The notes: a model not told the origin generated them from the sequence alone. A stretch of DNA of 53,100 nt from Carex sylvatica (GCA_964058845.1 CAXKVR010000177.1:1-53100), one strand, 5' to 3'. Positions 12,122-23,423 are shown, counted from the stretch's first letter. Translations and numbers: made by a program.

Positions 12122-13481
12122 GTGAGTCTCTTCCGATTAAGCGTATTTTCGCCCAAACCGCTTTGGTTTGGAAAATCGTCAAATTATCGGATGGATCGTG
12201 GGCTGCCGATAGATAAATTTTCCAAACCATGGTAGCAACGCAGCAATGGAATGACCATTAATCGCTATGGTAGAAGGTCCTAAGTTTAAGGGTGGTACTT
12301 TACAAAACAATAGATCTGAGGTTTGGCCAGTACTTCTCATTTTCAGAGGAATTATTTTTGTAAATTTCAAATCAACCTCTAATAATTTTAAAAAAAAAAA
12401 ATTAGAGCATCTACATCCCTGTATTATTAGAGTTTCTAATCTGAGGTGGCAGTTTATAATCCAATTTCAGGGATGTGATAGAGTTTCTTATTTAGAAACT
12501 ATACAAGAAAGTTTCTTACTTATTAAGAAACTGTTTATAAACTCCATGGCCAAATGATTGATTTAAATTGTTTCTCCTTTTTTATTTATTGCTGGCGTGG
12601 CCTATTAGAAACTCTAATATTAATTTCTGGAATGTGAGAGTTAAAAATTTTAGATACCATAATTTCTAAGAATTAGTTAACAGTTATTTAAAAACTCATT
12701 TAAAAACTCATTTAAGTTGCTGGGATGTAGATGCTCTTATAATCAGAAAACTGAAAAGTAATGGAGTCCAGAAGTCTGATTTCGTAATTGTTAAGTGGTT
12801 CAAATGATTTTTTTTTTACTTTTCACATATAATGTATCTGCATAAGTTTGAACAGATTTTATATTCTTTCAATTATATTAATTGCGTACGGTATATTAAT
12901 TTTAAAATTTTAGAATAGAATGGTCCTCACTGCTCATTTGGTTTCCACATTAGTGTCACACTCACTGACTAGTCCATGTGATATGTATTCTGGTACTTCA
13001 TGTAGAAAGTGTGATAAGTAAAGCATTTAAGGCATTAGGCATGACCTGGTTTAACTGTTTCTAGTATATACATGTCTTTCTCAATATTGCCTTTCTGATG
13101 TTCTCTCTTTTATAGTGCTGATTAAAAATGTAATGCTCTGATGAACAGTTAGTATACTGCAAGTTTCATAGACATCACCCAACCGGGTTATACCACATTT
13201 ATGCCTACTCCAAATCTAATAACAATTAAACACAACTTAAGCCAAGAAATTAACACCTTATTCAAAAAAGATAACAATACCAGAGTATATTTTTTTTTTT
13301 AATAATGAAGGTACTGATAGTGGGATACCACCTAACTGCTATGGTGTAAATCAGTGCAGTATAACAAATACACCTAGAGAAAAAGAAAACAGAAATCTCG
13401 AAGCAGAAAAAGTCCGCATTCTTTTCTAGTTTTTTGTTAACCACTCTATGAGCTTATAAGATATTTTATTCTGTTATGCAG
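12122..13481 (+). other. 5'-leader intron of the membrane-protein gene
   Basis: A 1360-bp intron with GTGAGT donor and TTATGCAG acceptor. It holds a Tourist-like MITE (12405-12736), described separately. Otherwise it is AT-rich and non-coding. Confidence 0.55.
12405..12736. mobile_element. Tourist-like (PIF/Harbinger) MITE
   Basis: A 332-bp element with perfect 15-bp terminal inverted repeats GAGCATCTACATCCC (12405-12419 and its complement at 12722-12736) and a 3-bp TTA target duplication on both sides (12402-12404, 12737-12739). A 3-bp TTA/TAA duplication with GAGCAT-like ends is the signature of PIF/Harbinger MITEs. It has no transposase. It lies inside the 5'-leader intron of the gene at 13490. 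Confidence 0.9.
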
Positions 13482-13489
13482 ATTGAAAA

Positions 13490-13780
13490 ATGGTGCTCGA
13501 TTCGCTTTCTTCTCCACACAGGAGAAACCAGAACACGTTTTTCTCGTCGCCACCAAAGAAACAATCTTCACGAGATGAGGCCGGCACTTGGGCAGCTCTT
13601 CTTGAGAGACACCGATTTCTTCTGACGATGCTTGTTGTCTTGGTATTCTTATGCACTGTCTACCTCTATTTTGCAGTCACTCTAGGGGCAAATAACAGCT
13701 GCTCAGGCTTATCTGGTACTCAGAGAACCATTTGTGAAGCCAAATCCTCTTTAGGAAATGGAAAATTGAAATTTCTCTAG
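13490..13780 (+). CDS. Small single-pass membrane protein, 96 aa
   Basis: An intronless coding exon of 96 codons. The N-terminus is Ser/Arg-rich and hydrophilic (SSPHRRNQ, KKQSSRDE). One hydrophobic segment (residues about 43-65, FLLTMLVVLVFLCTVYLYFA) should span a membrane once. A short tail follows with two cysteines (C71, C82) and a basic end GKLKFL. The ATG at 13490 is the first codon after the acceptor at 13481 and lies in the context AAAAATGG. I recognise the shape as a plant-conserved small transmembrane protein of unknown function but cannot name an orthologue. Topology and location are inferred. The upstream leader intron could affect expression, as such introns often do in plants. 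Confidence 0.8.
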   Translation: MVLDSLSSPHRRNQNTFFSSPPKKQSSRDEAGTWAALLERHRFLLTMLVVLVFLCTVYLYFAVTLGANNSCSGLSGTQRTICEAKSSLGNGKLKFL

Positions 13781-13949
13781 AATTGAATTGACAAGTTCTA
13801 AAATGGACAGTTAGATATCATATCTTTGGATCGGTTATATTTTTTGTTGATTCTTCTACAATTGAGTATACATGTAATTTTGCAAAGTGTCATGTAAGGC
13901 ATGGACGAACCTTGTTAACTGTGGATATGTTTCATGAAGAATTATTAAT

Positions 13950-15740
13950 TGGTACAATATGTCTATATTTTCTTTCCAATCTTTACGCTTAGTAAACTGA
14001 TTTTGCGTCAACATTTATTGGGAGGCATTGTTTCATTCTATATTTCTATTTGATGGCCATATCCCCATCTGGGATCTAATGGCTGCTGATTGCAAATAGC
14101 CAAATACAGATCTGTTTGGGAAGAGTCAATCTGTAACTAGTTTTCAGTGTTGAAATTTTAGAATTTAAGTGATCTTGTTGTTTGTTCTTTTAGAATGAAG
14201 GGCAAACTATATTTTTCTAAGTGAGGGCACTCTAGGTTTTGGACAAATCGATCGATTAAAATAGGTCATTTCTTGTTATGATTGAGAACAATATGGTTCG
14301 TTCTTTGATTACACGACATCTTGATTGCATCTATCACTGCCAAGTGCCAACATCTTAGGTAGAATGTAATCATTTTTATTTCTAGCACTTGCACTATTAG
14401 TGAATTTTCATTGTATCAATTAAATATAGATTTAACTTCAGCTATAGACATAGCCAACGGGGATATGGTTATGAGATCTGTTTGTTGGATTCACCTTCAA
14501 GAATTAATTTACTTATCTTATTTTTCAAGTTCCAAGTATGATGGATTTTAACTTTAAGTCTGCTAGTCAGCGGCTCTGCCGCACACTTGTATGTAAAAAA
14601 ATAAGTGGGAGGCAGTGATAAACTGCATCTGTGAGATTCATCTATATCCTTAATCCTTGTACATAGATTTTAGATGTGTTAGTTTTTTACAAAAATATTT
14701 GTACTCGATTATAAGTTTGTTTATCTGGTGTCAATAGAAATATAAACCTTGAAAGTTCTACTTATTCACCAAGTTGTTTGGCTCAAGTTTTCTTATGATC
14801 GTTCTGATAAAAATGATTATGAACATTTTACATACTTAATGCAACAAATATAAATTTAAATGTGAATAACTTATATTTTAAGCATAAATATTTCTTTGGT
14901 ATAGAAAAGCATTGCAATTAAGATGTCAGAAAATTAATTCATAAAGTAGAAAATAAACCAAATAAAAGCCACAAAATCAGAAAACTATGCTTGGTAAGAA
15001 CAAATAGACATTGACAAAGAACTCTAACAAGTAAATTATATAAAAAGACGCACTGAATTATAATTTACCTATGTGATGATTTTGTGATAAGAACTATTTC
15101 AAAAAAAAAAAAAAAAAAAACAACAACAACAACAACATTTTGTCCTGCAAGGGCATCTTCATTGCACTGCATTGGAAATACTGATATGACATTTTAAAAC
15201 AAATTATAAATTTAGCAAGATTGATAGATCGACGAGTGTACAACATTTCTATTATTGTAAAAGATTCATTTCTTTGTTAATTTTAAAAATTATTTCTATT
15301 TGTGATGCAAGTGAAATTCAATTTGGAGGATTGAAAATTTTCTGTAATTAATGTGAAAAAATACTACGTTCTTTGTGACAAATAAATTTTCATATTTACA
15401 ATCGCAGGATGGAGATGCGCTAATTCGAAAAGGCATTGTAGTCTGTAGATACTAGAACGACCGAAATACCAGTTCTGGTAAAAAAAATATTAATAAATGT
15501 GACTTCTGCGGAAAGATTAAAAGCAAATTATTGTGAAGTTAGAACACAACTCACAAGTAAAATCTCAACAAGCCTTACAACAAGTAGAGGTGAAAATTGG
15601 TAAGATGCGTATCAGACGGCAATAAAATTATATTGGTATCTGTTTTAATTTTTACAAAACATATACCGATAGATACGATATTAATCAGATATTGATATGA
15701 TATACTTCGAATATAGAAATAAAACTAGTTTAAATTTATA
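13950..15740. other. Intergenic, no gene seen
   Basis: AT-rich with only short ORFs. A possible decayed MITE lies at about 15152-15420: GGGCATCTTCATTGCA at its left and GGATGGAGATGCGC at its right are weakly inverted, but no target duplication was found. Confidence 0.5.
15101..15136. repeat. Poly(A)20 followed by (CAA)5 microsatellite
   Basis: Twenty A residues at 15101-15120 run directly into five CAA units at 15121-15136. This could be a former retrotransposon tail, but no coding or SINE-like body was recognised upstream. Confidence 0.9.
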
Positions 15741-15775
15741 AAATACATTGAATTTATTATAAATTCAATGTATTT
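15741..15775. repeat. Perfect 16-bp stem hairpin
   Basis: AAATACATTGAATTTA (15741-15756) and its exact complement TAAATTCAATGTATTT (15760-15775) flank a 3-base loop TTA. It is AT-rich, not near a gene end and followed by no T-tract, so it is not a terminator. Its role is unknown. Confidence 0.85.
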
Positions 15776-16373
15776 ATAATATGGAAGCTTCTAATTATCC
15801 ACAGCTTGTTGTTCACAGTTTGTCCACAAAAAAAACTGTCATTTGACTTATGTCAATCCTATAAAATTATTAATTCAATGTTGTAACTTATATAACAAAT
15901 CTTATAAAAAACGCACTTTAAATTTTTAACATTCAGCGAGACCACTTTGTGTACTTACAACTTGCACAACTTGCCAAACTAACTGTACTTGATGCGGGAC
16001 CACTTGATGTACTTCTCTAACTTACAGTTAATGACAGTTTTAAAACCTTCTAGAACATCTTAAAATTGAACCACTTCTCAAACTTGCAGTTTTTTCAAAA
16101 TAATCCTGGAAATTATAAAAAATTAATTTGTTTGCATAAAAATTAATTTTTTTCTTCAATTACTAATATTTATATATGCATCTATATTCTATAAATTAAA
16201 ACTACACATACTGTAAAATATAAAAATGCAAATTATAGAACTTCAATACTATAAAATTTCTTAATGTAAACTATAAAACTAACAGATGCAAACTATAAAA
16301 CTATAAATCTGAAACCTAAAATACTATAAAAACTGATTTAAATACATTGCAAAATGCAATACTATAAATTTAA

Positions 16374-17010
16374 AAGATGTAAACAGTAAAACTAACAGAT
16401 GTAAACAGTAAAACTAACAGATGTAAACTATAAATCATCAATACATCAAATATTCACAACCACATTGTTAAACATTAGTAACTGTTCACAAAATGAATAT
16501 TTTTAAATCACAAGATGAATATTGTAAAATTAACGGGGTAAATACTGTAAAATCACAAGATCAATACTCCATATCGCATCTCTATCATCTCTTTCCTCTA
16601 GATTTTCACAAGATAAATACTGTAAAATTACAAGATGAATACTATAAAATTAACAGGGTGAATACTGTAAAATGACAAGATCAATACTCCATGTCGTCTC
16701 TCTATCATCTCTTTCCTTCAGATTTTTACAAGATGAATTCTGTAAAATTAATAGGGTGAATACTGTAAAATAACAAGATCAATACTCCATATTACCTCTC
16801 TATCATCTCTTTTCTCCAGATTTTCACAAGATGAATACTGTAAAATTAACGGGGTGAATACTGTAAAATGACAAGATCAATACTTCATATCGCCTCTCTA
16901 TCATCTATTTTCTCTAGATTTTCACAAGACGAAAACTGTAAAATTACAAGATAAATATTGTAAAATTAATAAGATGAATAATGTAAAATGACAAGATCAA
17001 TACTCCATAT
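16374..17010. repeat. 22-bp minisatellite with 98/120-bp higher-order units
   Basis: Near 16375-16435 a 22-bp unit AGATGTAAACAGTAAAACTA(AC) is repeated in tandem. From about 16500 a related 22-bp unit AGATGAATACTGTAAAATTA(AC) alternates with a block containing GATCAATACTCCATAT and CTCTCTATCATCTC. The landmark GATCAATACTCC or a one-base variant occurs at 16559, 16679, 16777, 16875 and 16995, giving spacings of 120, 98, 98 and 120. The two spacings differ by exactly one 22-bp subunit. No gene product is encoded; chance ORFs here repeat with the array. Confidence 0.9.
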
Positions 17011-17035
17011 CGCTTCGCTTTCATCTCTCATCCAT

Positions 17036-17791
17036 ATCGCTTCTCTCCTCAATCGATATTTAAACTAATTTGCTTTTTACCTTATGTAAAACTGACACAT
17101 CTTGTGTCTCAATTAATGAAATATACTAGATCTCTAGATTTCTTTATCAAAAATGATCTATGTAATTTTACAAATATCAAATTCAAAATAAAAAAAATTC
17201 AAATCAAACATTGAAATAATGTGAGATCCGATATTACTCACACGGCAGAGTTGAGCACGATGCCTCGCGTGGAGAGATGACGTCAATAGTTATCGCTGAC
17301 AATCCTGAGAACTCGACAGAGAGAGAGATCGAAATTGGAGAGACGATAGCGGCAGCAACGGGGTTGAGAGAAGAGGGAGCAATGAGATCGGGAGGAGAGA
17401 GATTGGGAGGGGTGTGTGGGGAGATGGGAGAGTCATTTTCATTTTTGTAGAGAGATCAGAAATTTATTTTGAAAAAAAAAAAAAAGACAAATCGGAAAAT
17501 GAGTATAAAAGAAAGATCGAAATACATTAATTAGTGGAGACTGACGGTTAATGATAGTTAAAATCAGATCAAATTAGTATTGTAGATAAAGTGTAGATAA
17601 AGTATAAATAAAGTATTGTGAATAAAAATATTTTCTCTTATTTTAAACATTTACTGAATATTACAAAATTAAAACGATAATCGATAAACCCTGTACAAAA
17701 TGAGTGGCTGTCATTTAACGGTCTCCGTTACATAACGCCGTAAATCAGCTGATCTCCCTCAATTAACATCTTCAGTCTCCACTCACTCCCA
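17036..17791 (+). promoter_or_regulatory. Upstream region of the plastid-protein gene
   Basis: About 750 bp between the minisatellite and the ATG at 17792. A purine-rich block (17310-17450, GAGA-type runs) and a poly(A) run at about 17471-17484 are visible. No convincing TATA box was found in the last 100 bp, which is common for plant housekeeping and plastid-protein genes. The leader CTTCAGTCTCCACTCACTCC just before the ATG is pyrimidine-rich. Confidence 0.35.
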
Positions 17792-20700
17792 ATGGCAGCC
17801 ACTGCACTTGCCTTCTCCGCTTCTCATATCCCTCGTCTCCGATACTCTTCTAGAAGGTTTTCTCCTAGGATAAGGGTTTGTGCTACCATGTCGTCAGACG
17901 CTACAGCGGCCTCTATGTCTGCAACCTCCACGGCCGTTGCTCCGGCAGTGATTGTCGGAGGTGGCCGGGTGGGGCGCATGCTGATGTCATTGGGTTCAGG
18001 CGGAGATGTGCTCGTCGGTCGAGGCCAACAGGTACCGGCCGAACCGGATGGACCGATATTGGTTTGTACCAGGAATGATGATCTGGATGCGGTTCTCGAT
18101 GCCACTCCCCCATCACGCTGGAGCGGTACAAATCTATATACTTTTGTCTTTTCCTTTTCCATTTCCTACTTATCCACTCATGTTTACGGTTGCCTTGCGT
18201 GGAAATGGTAAAAGGTGATAAATCCCAATTCTAACAAATAATACATTATCGTAGTTATCTTACTGTCTTAGTTGATTAGGTCCCTATTCACTCCTATAGT
18301 CTTAAGAGGTTTTGAAGACATCTTTTGTGCGTATGAGATTTGGTTTTGAGCATTATCCCTATCTGCAACTGCATTACCCAGCAATTAGTAATTTAGTATT
18401 ATATTTTTGTTTCCGGAGTTTATGTTTGTGTGTATAAATCTGCATTAAGTAAAGGAAGTGACAGTTGGATCTAGATAACCATTAATCTGACACTTGGCAT
18501 TTCACAAAAAACAAAGTTAACAATAGAGCAGACTTGGTATTTTTCCAGAATGGGATGCTGGAACCATGGTTCGAAAGCAAGGGCTTGGTGGATGCAAATC
18601 AAGTTTTGGCATATTTTGCTGTGTCTAAACTCGGTGAACCGCCTGTGGATGGGAAGACAGACACAAATCCTGAGGGCCTGACAGCAGCATTTGGCAATTG
18701 GGCCCCATTCGTGGCAGCTCGCCTCCACAATGGCGGCCTTTCTTGCAAGGTAAACTTGTCTTAAGCAAAGTATTTCTCCTCCCCTTTCTTGCATATGTAT
18801 TTTGATTTTGTATCATCCAAAAACAATAATAACTGGTACCAGTACATGTCTACCATTGTACTGGTTGCGGCTCATATGTGTAATTTTTTTTTTGTAAAAG
18901 ATCAGGTATTGTTATTGTTACAGTATTGGAAAGTATCAAATGTAGTTTTGGGTCTATAGTTAGGAGTCCTTAATTTATTTGAAAGGAAATGATACTCGCG
19001 TTAGAACAGGAAAACATGCTAGTAGCTCCAGCACATTATTGTGCTTCAGTAGAGATGCATCTTTTTCAATGTCTTAGTTTTATTGAAAGAGCTATTTTAA
19101 AGTAATAAGACATTTTCTATTCCTTTGTTATTTGTTTCTATAATGTTCATTTCGAACTTTTAATAGGGAAATACTGAGTTTAAGGGTTTATGGAAATTTA
19201 TACATTGTATTTCAGAAAAAAGTAAACATTTTTTTCCTTTTAATCCTTTAATAAAGATTCAAAATATTTGGATAGTAAAAGGCTCTGAAGCCCAGAAGCT
19301 AGGAGCTGCAAGAGTTGGAACACTTATATGAGCATCATCTTCTTTTCTTTTAAATAATTGAGACAGCTCAGAAGTCCCATGTTCATATCTAGACCTAGAA
19401 CCTAGAAGCCTTGAATCCATGACCTCTGGACGCAGAGGTGTATCCAGTTCATCCCCACTTGAGCTACTAGGTCATTTATATATAACATATGTATTCATAA
19501 AGTAACTTTATTGGGCCGAGCTGGATTTGAAACAGCGTAGACATATCGTCAACGAATTTACAGTCCATCCCCATTAACCGCTCGGGCATCGACCCTGGGT
19601 GGAAGGATTAATTCTAGGTTTAAGGAAGAATTAATCCCAGGTTTCTTAGTAAACCTGGGAGAATGAATCTTTTAGGTTTATTGAGAAATTAATATCAACT
19701 TTTTATCTTACCCCCAGGGGAAATCGAATCCCCGCTGCCTCCTTGAAAGAGAGATTATTGCACATGCATGGATACTATTATCATCTACCTTACTCAAAAT
19801 TATGCTCAGTTTAAATGATAATTTGACTCTTTGATGGTTCTATATTGTACCATACTATGGTTATTAGGTGCTTGAAAAGGAGGCATTTCAAAAGCAAATG
19901 CTCGAGAAGTTGATTTGGATTGCGGCTTTCATGCTGGTGGGGGCCCGCCATCCAGGTGCAACCGTTGGTGCTGTCGAAAAAGACTACCGGTCTGAGGTAA
20001 TTACTATGGCGGTTCTTTCTTTTGCAAAAGTAGGTGAAATGTAATTGAAAGTACTACATTTCTGCTCATTAGACCCAAAGTTCATAAAAAAAAAAAATTG
20101 GCCCTAAAAATCTGTGATCTTCTCGAATTTGCTTGTCCTGATCTCATATGATATCATTAAGTATGATTTTATTTCATTGAAGGAACCAGTGTCGTGGCAT
20201 AGGTTCTAAAAAAACCTACTTATCCTTCTTTTATTGCAATGTTTGAGGTACAACTGTGATCCTAAGAACTTGAACCTAAACGAAATAAGTACTACTTGAC
20301 GTTTTCAGGTAATAAGTACTTTATTCCTCGACTTTTGTTCACTTAATCTAGAATGTTTCATATGCGGTCTGTTCTCCAGGTTACGAGTCTAATAGCAGAA
20401 CTGGCAGCAGGTGCAGCTGCAGAAAAAGGACTTACATTTGACGAAGGCATAGAAGAGAGGCTGTGTGCTTATGCTCAAGCTGTCTCTCACTTCCCTACTG
20501 CTGTAAAAGAGGTCTCAATTTTCACACCATTTTTAAAACTATTTACACTATCAGCTGCTTTCTTTACGTTGCCTTGCAGAAGTAAAATGTGTCATATAAC
20601 CCTACAAATGTAAGCAGCTAAGGCTAAGCTTTACTATTTCTTACACTTTTTTCAAATTTGATGCCTGCCAAAACTATCTTCTTTGCTAAGTTTGTCTCTT

Positions 20701-21626
20701 TAAGTGAACAGTAAAATAATGGTATTCTGGACTTTTATGTGGAAAGACGAGGAGAGTTTGAGTATAGGGATGAAACAGAGTAGGTGTTTACTGGGTATTG
20801 GTATAACATATTTATGTCCATATCTTTTTATTGGATAAAGGGGATGAATATGGAAAAGACTCGGATTTGGATAAATGCAAGCCAGATATTCGCAAATATG
20901 GTAACATATAGCAACTGTTGTTCTGATAGTAAAATTGATGCTCTAGCGTAATTTTGTAAAGAAGTCGAGAGATTTTATAATGCAGAATGTAAAATGAGGA
21001 AAATTGGAAGGCTACTTACCAGGTGATTTTGGAATGATTGATAAAACTGATATAAATAATTTGCCGCTTAATCTCACTAGATGATGCGCAAGATCAAGCA
21101 TAGTGCACAATTTGTTTCTTTTCTGCATTTTCTACCAAGTGTTGAGTCTGAGTGTATAGTTTAGGCCTGGGAAACCGCAGTTGAAATTAGAAAGATCATT
21201 CTGGAGCCCGAGTTGAGTGCTTCAGTTTCAGGATGGTTTGGATTATATAACGGTATCGGTATCTGTACACTTCTGAAAATCACATGTTGTATCAGTAACA
21301 TGTATACCTGGACTTTTGGATTTGTACTAGCAGGTAGCTGACCTGGATAAGGACAGTATTATTTACTGGTGGAGGTATATGATATTGTTTGTTTACAGGG
21401 TATATTTTGAAACTTTGAGGTTTTGCTGAGTGTATGAAAGCTTTCCTTGATGGATGGTTTTAAATAATATTCATTATTTACGTGTTTTGTACTGAGCAAC
21501 CTTCTTGTACAGTTCAAATGGAGGAATGGATGGTTCTATTCTCTGACAGAGAAGGCTGTGGCACAAGGGAAACCCGATCCATGCCCACTTCACACTGCTT
21601 GGCTGAAGGAATTGAAGGTCATCTGA
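17792..21626 (+). CDS. Plastid-targeted conserved protein with dinucleotide-binding-like N-terminus, 308 aa
   Basis: Five exons join in frame: 17792-18125, 18532-18749, 19868-19996, 20380-20511 and 21513-21626, all GT-AG, 927 nt with stop. The N-terminus (MAATALAFSASHIPRLRYSS) is Ser/Ala/Arg-rich like a plastid transit peptide. AVIVGGGRVGRML (about residues 52-64) resembles a Rossmann-fold phosphate-binding loop. PILVCTRNDDLDAVL and FFQNGMLEPWF follow, as in ketopantoate-reductase-like or 6-phosphogluconate-dehydrogenase-like proteins. The C-terminal part (VLEKEAFQKQMLEKLIWIAAF to WLKELKVI) is helical. It looks like the single-copy plant protein I remember as Arabidopsis At1g16080, of unknown biochemical function; that identity should be verified. 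Substrate and cofactor are unknown. It is convergent with the gene at 22863. Intron 2 carries plastid tRNA sequence and a SINE-like insert. Confidence 0.9.
19310..19485 (-). mobile_element. tRNA-derived SINE-like sequence
   Basis: On the minus strand a Pol III A-box-like TAGCTCAAGTGG (19466-19455) is followed about 40 bases on by a B-box-like GGATTCAAGGC (19418-19408), then by non-tRNA sequence ending in an A-rich stretch. This is the layout of plant SINEs. Ends and target duplication could not be fixed. It sits in intron 2 of the plastid-protein gene, immediately beside the plastid-DNA insert. Confidence 0.5.
19512..19595 (-). pseudogene. trnY-GUA: Plastid trnY-GUA copy in the nucleus (NUPT)
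   Basis: Read on the minus strand, 84 bases start GGGTCGATGCCCGAGCGG and end CCAGCTCGGCCCA, with the anticodon region ACTGTAAATTC and the long variable arm of tRNA-Tyr. From memory of the plastid gene there are only a few differences, mostly C to T or G to A. It lies within intron 2 of a nuclear gene, so it is a plastid-to-nucleus transfer rather than an active plastid tRNA. Confidence 0.9.
19709..19755 (-). pseudogene. trnE-UUC: 3' half of plastid trnE-UUC in the nucleus (NUPT)
   Basis: On the minus strand the sequence from ATCTCTCTTTCAAGG to TTTCCCCTGGGGGTA matches the anticodon arm, variable loop, T arm and acceptor strand of plastid tRNA-Glu. The 5' part is missing: the match stops at 19755. 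It is 113 bp upstream of the trnY copy in the same orientation, as trnE-trnY are ordered in plastomes, so both belong to one insertion. The spacer contains a 9-bp perfect hairpin (CCCAGGTTT/AAACCTGGG at 19636-19659). Confidence 0.85.
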
Positions 21627-21789
21627 GCAAGAATACCAGTCGTGGAAGTTCAATTTTTGATTACCATCATAGAACCAAAACGGAATTAGCAAATTAGTTT
21701 TTTTTCAGTTTATGTTCCAAATTACCATGTAGTATTCTTATGAATTGTATATGTACAAACTAAGTCATTATAGGGTTCACCTGACGTGC

Positions 21790-22862
21790 AGCATGAGATA
21801 CACGAAATACATTGGCTTCCTTTAATTTTTATTTTTTGTTCACTCCTGATTATTATAGCGTATTTTGTGACAGCTATTAGCAAATCATCTATTGAAAGAT
21901 TGCATAAAGCTTAGAGATGCCGGTATTCTGTTTTAAGGTCCGATGATCATGTTTTATGGTTTCACCTTCTAAATAATTTTAATGAATTTTGTATGCGTCT
22001 TGAAATTCATACTTGTATACTATGTAGGTGCACATCTGTCTTTTATTTCGATGCATTTTTATCTGTTTCAGATGAGGCATGACTATTTATGGTTGTCGTG
22101 TGCTTTTGATCAAGTCAACATGCATTTGAGAGCTATAAGTGCAGCTGTTCCAATTTTTCATATTTGTTTCCCGACCACTTAAATACATACTTTGCTAAAT
22201 ACAAAGTTGAATATTACACTAATATACAATAGGCTATTGTGCTAATGAACATTTGTTTGTTCGGTTATTTTTAAAGACTTAATAGATAATAGTTGGAAAT
22301 TGAGGTTACATGTAATATTCCTTCTATTTTTTTTTTCCGTTGATCAAGTAAATCTGTAATTAACTTCGAGTATTTTTAAAACAAAAGCGTTTATTCAAAT
22401 AGCACAATAAATTTCTTGCACCTGTAATAACAAAGACCGAAAGCAACGAAGATTAAACTTTCAAATGGATCGTGACACGATAGTAATGGACTGGTAGCAG
22501 GTTTTTGAGTAATTTGACGAGTGTGTCATACAAAAAAATAAAATTGTCACTACATATCACAAGATTTAAAAGCTCAAAGGGAACCTAAAATTGCAGCTGA
22601 GCTGGGGAAAGCAAAACAACTGCAAGTTGCATTAGAAACTTCAAAATATTATAGCCAGTAATAGTAAAAAACTTGTACTGACCAATACAATCAACTAATT
22701 GCTATAAAAATATGATCTTACTAAAGCTCAATTGTCAATTCTCAAAATAAAAAACAGTAATACTGTCTACTGCCATTTGTTCAAATAACTTAAATGAATC
22801 CAACACAATTGCAATAAGCTCTCTAGCTAACTTTTTAATTTTCCTCGATTTCCTTTGGTTTC
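21790..22862. other. Convergent intergenic region
   Basis: Contains the 3' UTRs of the two flanking convergent genes. The 66-codon ORF at 21982-22182 has no recognisable domain and is probably chance. Confidence 0.6.
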
Positions 22863-23357
22863 TCACTCTTTTTTTCTCTTTTTCTTCTTTCTACCCGAAT
22901 CGGCCTCACTATTAACCCTCAATTCATCTACCAAATTCCCAGTTTCTCTCTCAGTGTTAATTTCCTTCTCTACTTGATCGAAGCCATCATCGGATCTTGT
23001 ATCCACGTTCTCTCTCCTTCTCTGTTTTTTCTTCTTTTTCTTCTCGCTCGCCCAATCCCCATCTCCTGCTTCTCTCACCGCACCGTCATCTCCGCCGTAT
23101 TGTTCGGACCCTAACCCCACAAAACTCTCCTTCCTCCCCTGCTCCATTTCTTCATTTCCTGCATTCTCGTCTTTCCCGCGTTTGATTTTGTTGTGGAATT
23201 CGATGAGATCGTTAAAGGCAGCGGCGGTACGGCGGAGATAGGCAGCGATTTCAGGCTTCGCTGCCGTGTCGGACTCGACGAACTTGCGAAGCGTGCGTGC
23301 CGCACGGTAGAGGGAAATGCTTTTTGAGGAGACTATGCTTCCTGTTACGGCGCTCAT
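22863..23357 (-). CDS. Small Lys-rich conserved-looking protein, 164 aa
   Basis: A single-exon gene. The reading frame extends three codons further to a GTG at 23366, but the first ATG is at 23357 (MSAVTGSIVSSKS), so I use that. Residues 13-60 (SISLYRAARTLRKFVESD to IEFHNKIKR) look like an ordered helical domain. The rest is acidic and glycine-rich with two strongly basic patches, EKKKKKKQRRR (105-115) and RKKKKRKKE at the extreme C-terminus, which could serve as nuclear or nucleolar localisation signals. I do not recognise the family and assign no function. Regular codon use and the convergent arrangement with the gene ending at 21626 argue that it is real. Two small foldback elements lie just upstream of its start. 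Confidence 0.75.
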   Translation of the reverse strand: MSAVTGSIVSSKSISLYRAARTLRKFVESDTAAKPEIAAYLRRTAAAFNDLIEFHNKIKRGKDENAGNEEMEQGRKESFVGLGSEQYGGDDGAVREAGDGDWASEKKKKKKQRRRENVDTRSDDGFDQVEKEINTERETGNLVDELRVNSEADSGRKKKKRKKE

Positions 23358-23423
23358 GTCTTGCACTGGAGCGAGGGAGAGAGCTGAGCTAGGGCTTCGG
23401 AGTTCTTTTCATATCAGAAGATG

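Noticed and set aside
15741..15775. Rho-independent-type terminator
   Set aside because: Bacterial-type terminators are not expected here, the stem is AT-only, and no gene ends nearby.
16374..17010. CRISPR-like array of regular repeats
   Set aside because: The units are contiguous tandem repeats with no unique spacers, in a plant nuclear genome.
17824..18218. ORFs on both strands over exon 1 of the plastid-protein gene
   Set aside because: They are GC-rich transit-peptide-coding shadow frames; only the frame starting at 17792 joins with downstream exons.
19512..19595. A functional nuclear tRNA-Tyr gene
   Set aside because: The sequence is of plastid type, accompanied by partial trnE in plastome order, and lies in an intron with several substitutions, so it is a transferred copy.
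22863..23366. 167-codon version of the Lys-rich protein starting at 23366
   Set aside because: The first codon of that frame is GTG; a nuclear plant gene should start at the ATG three codons later (23357).
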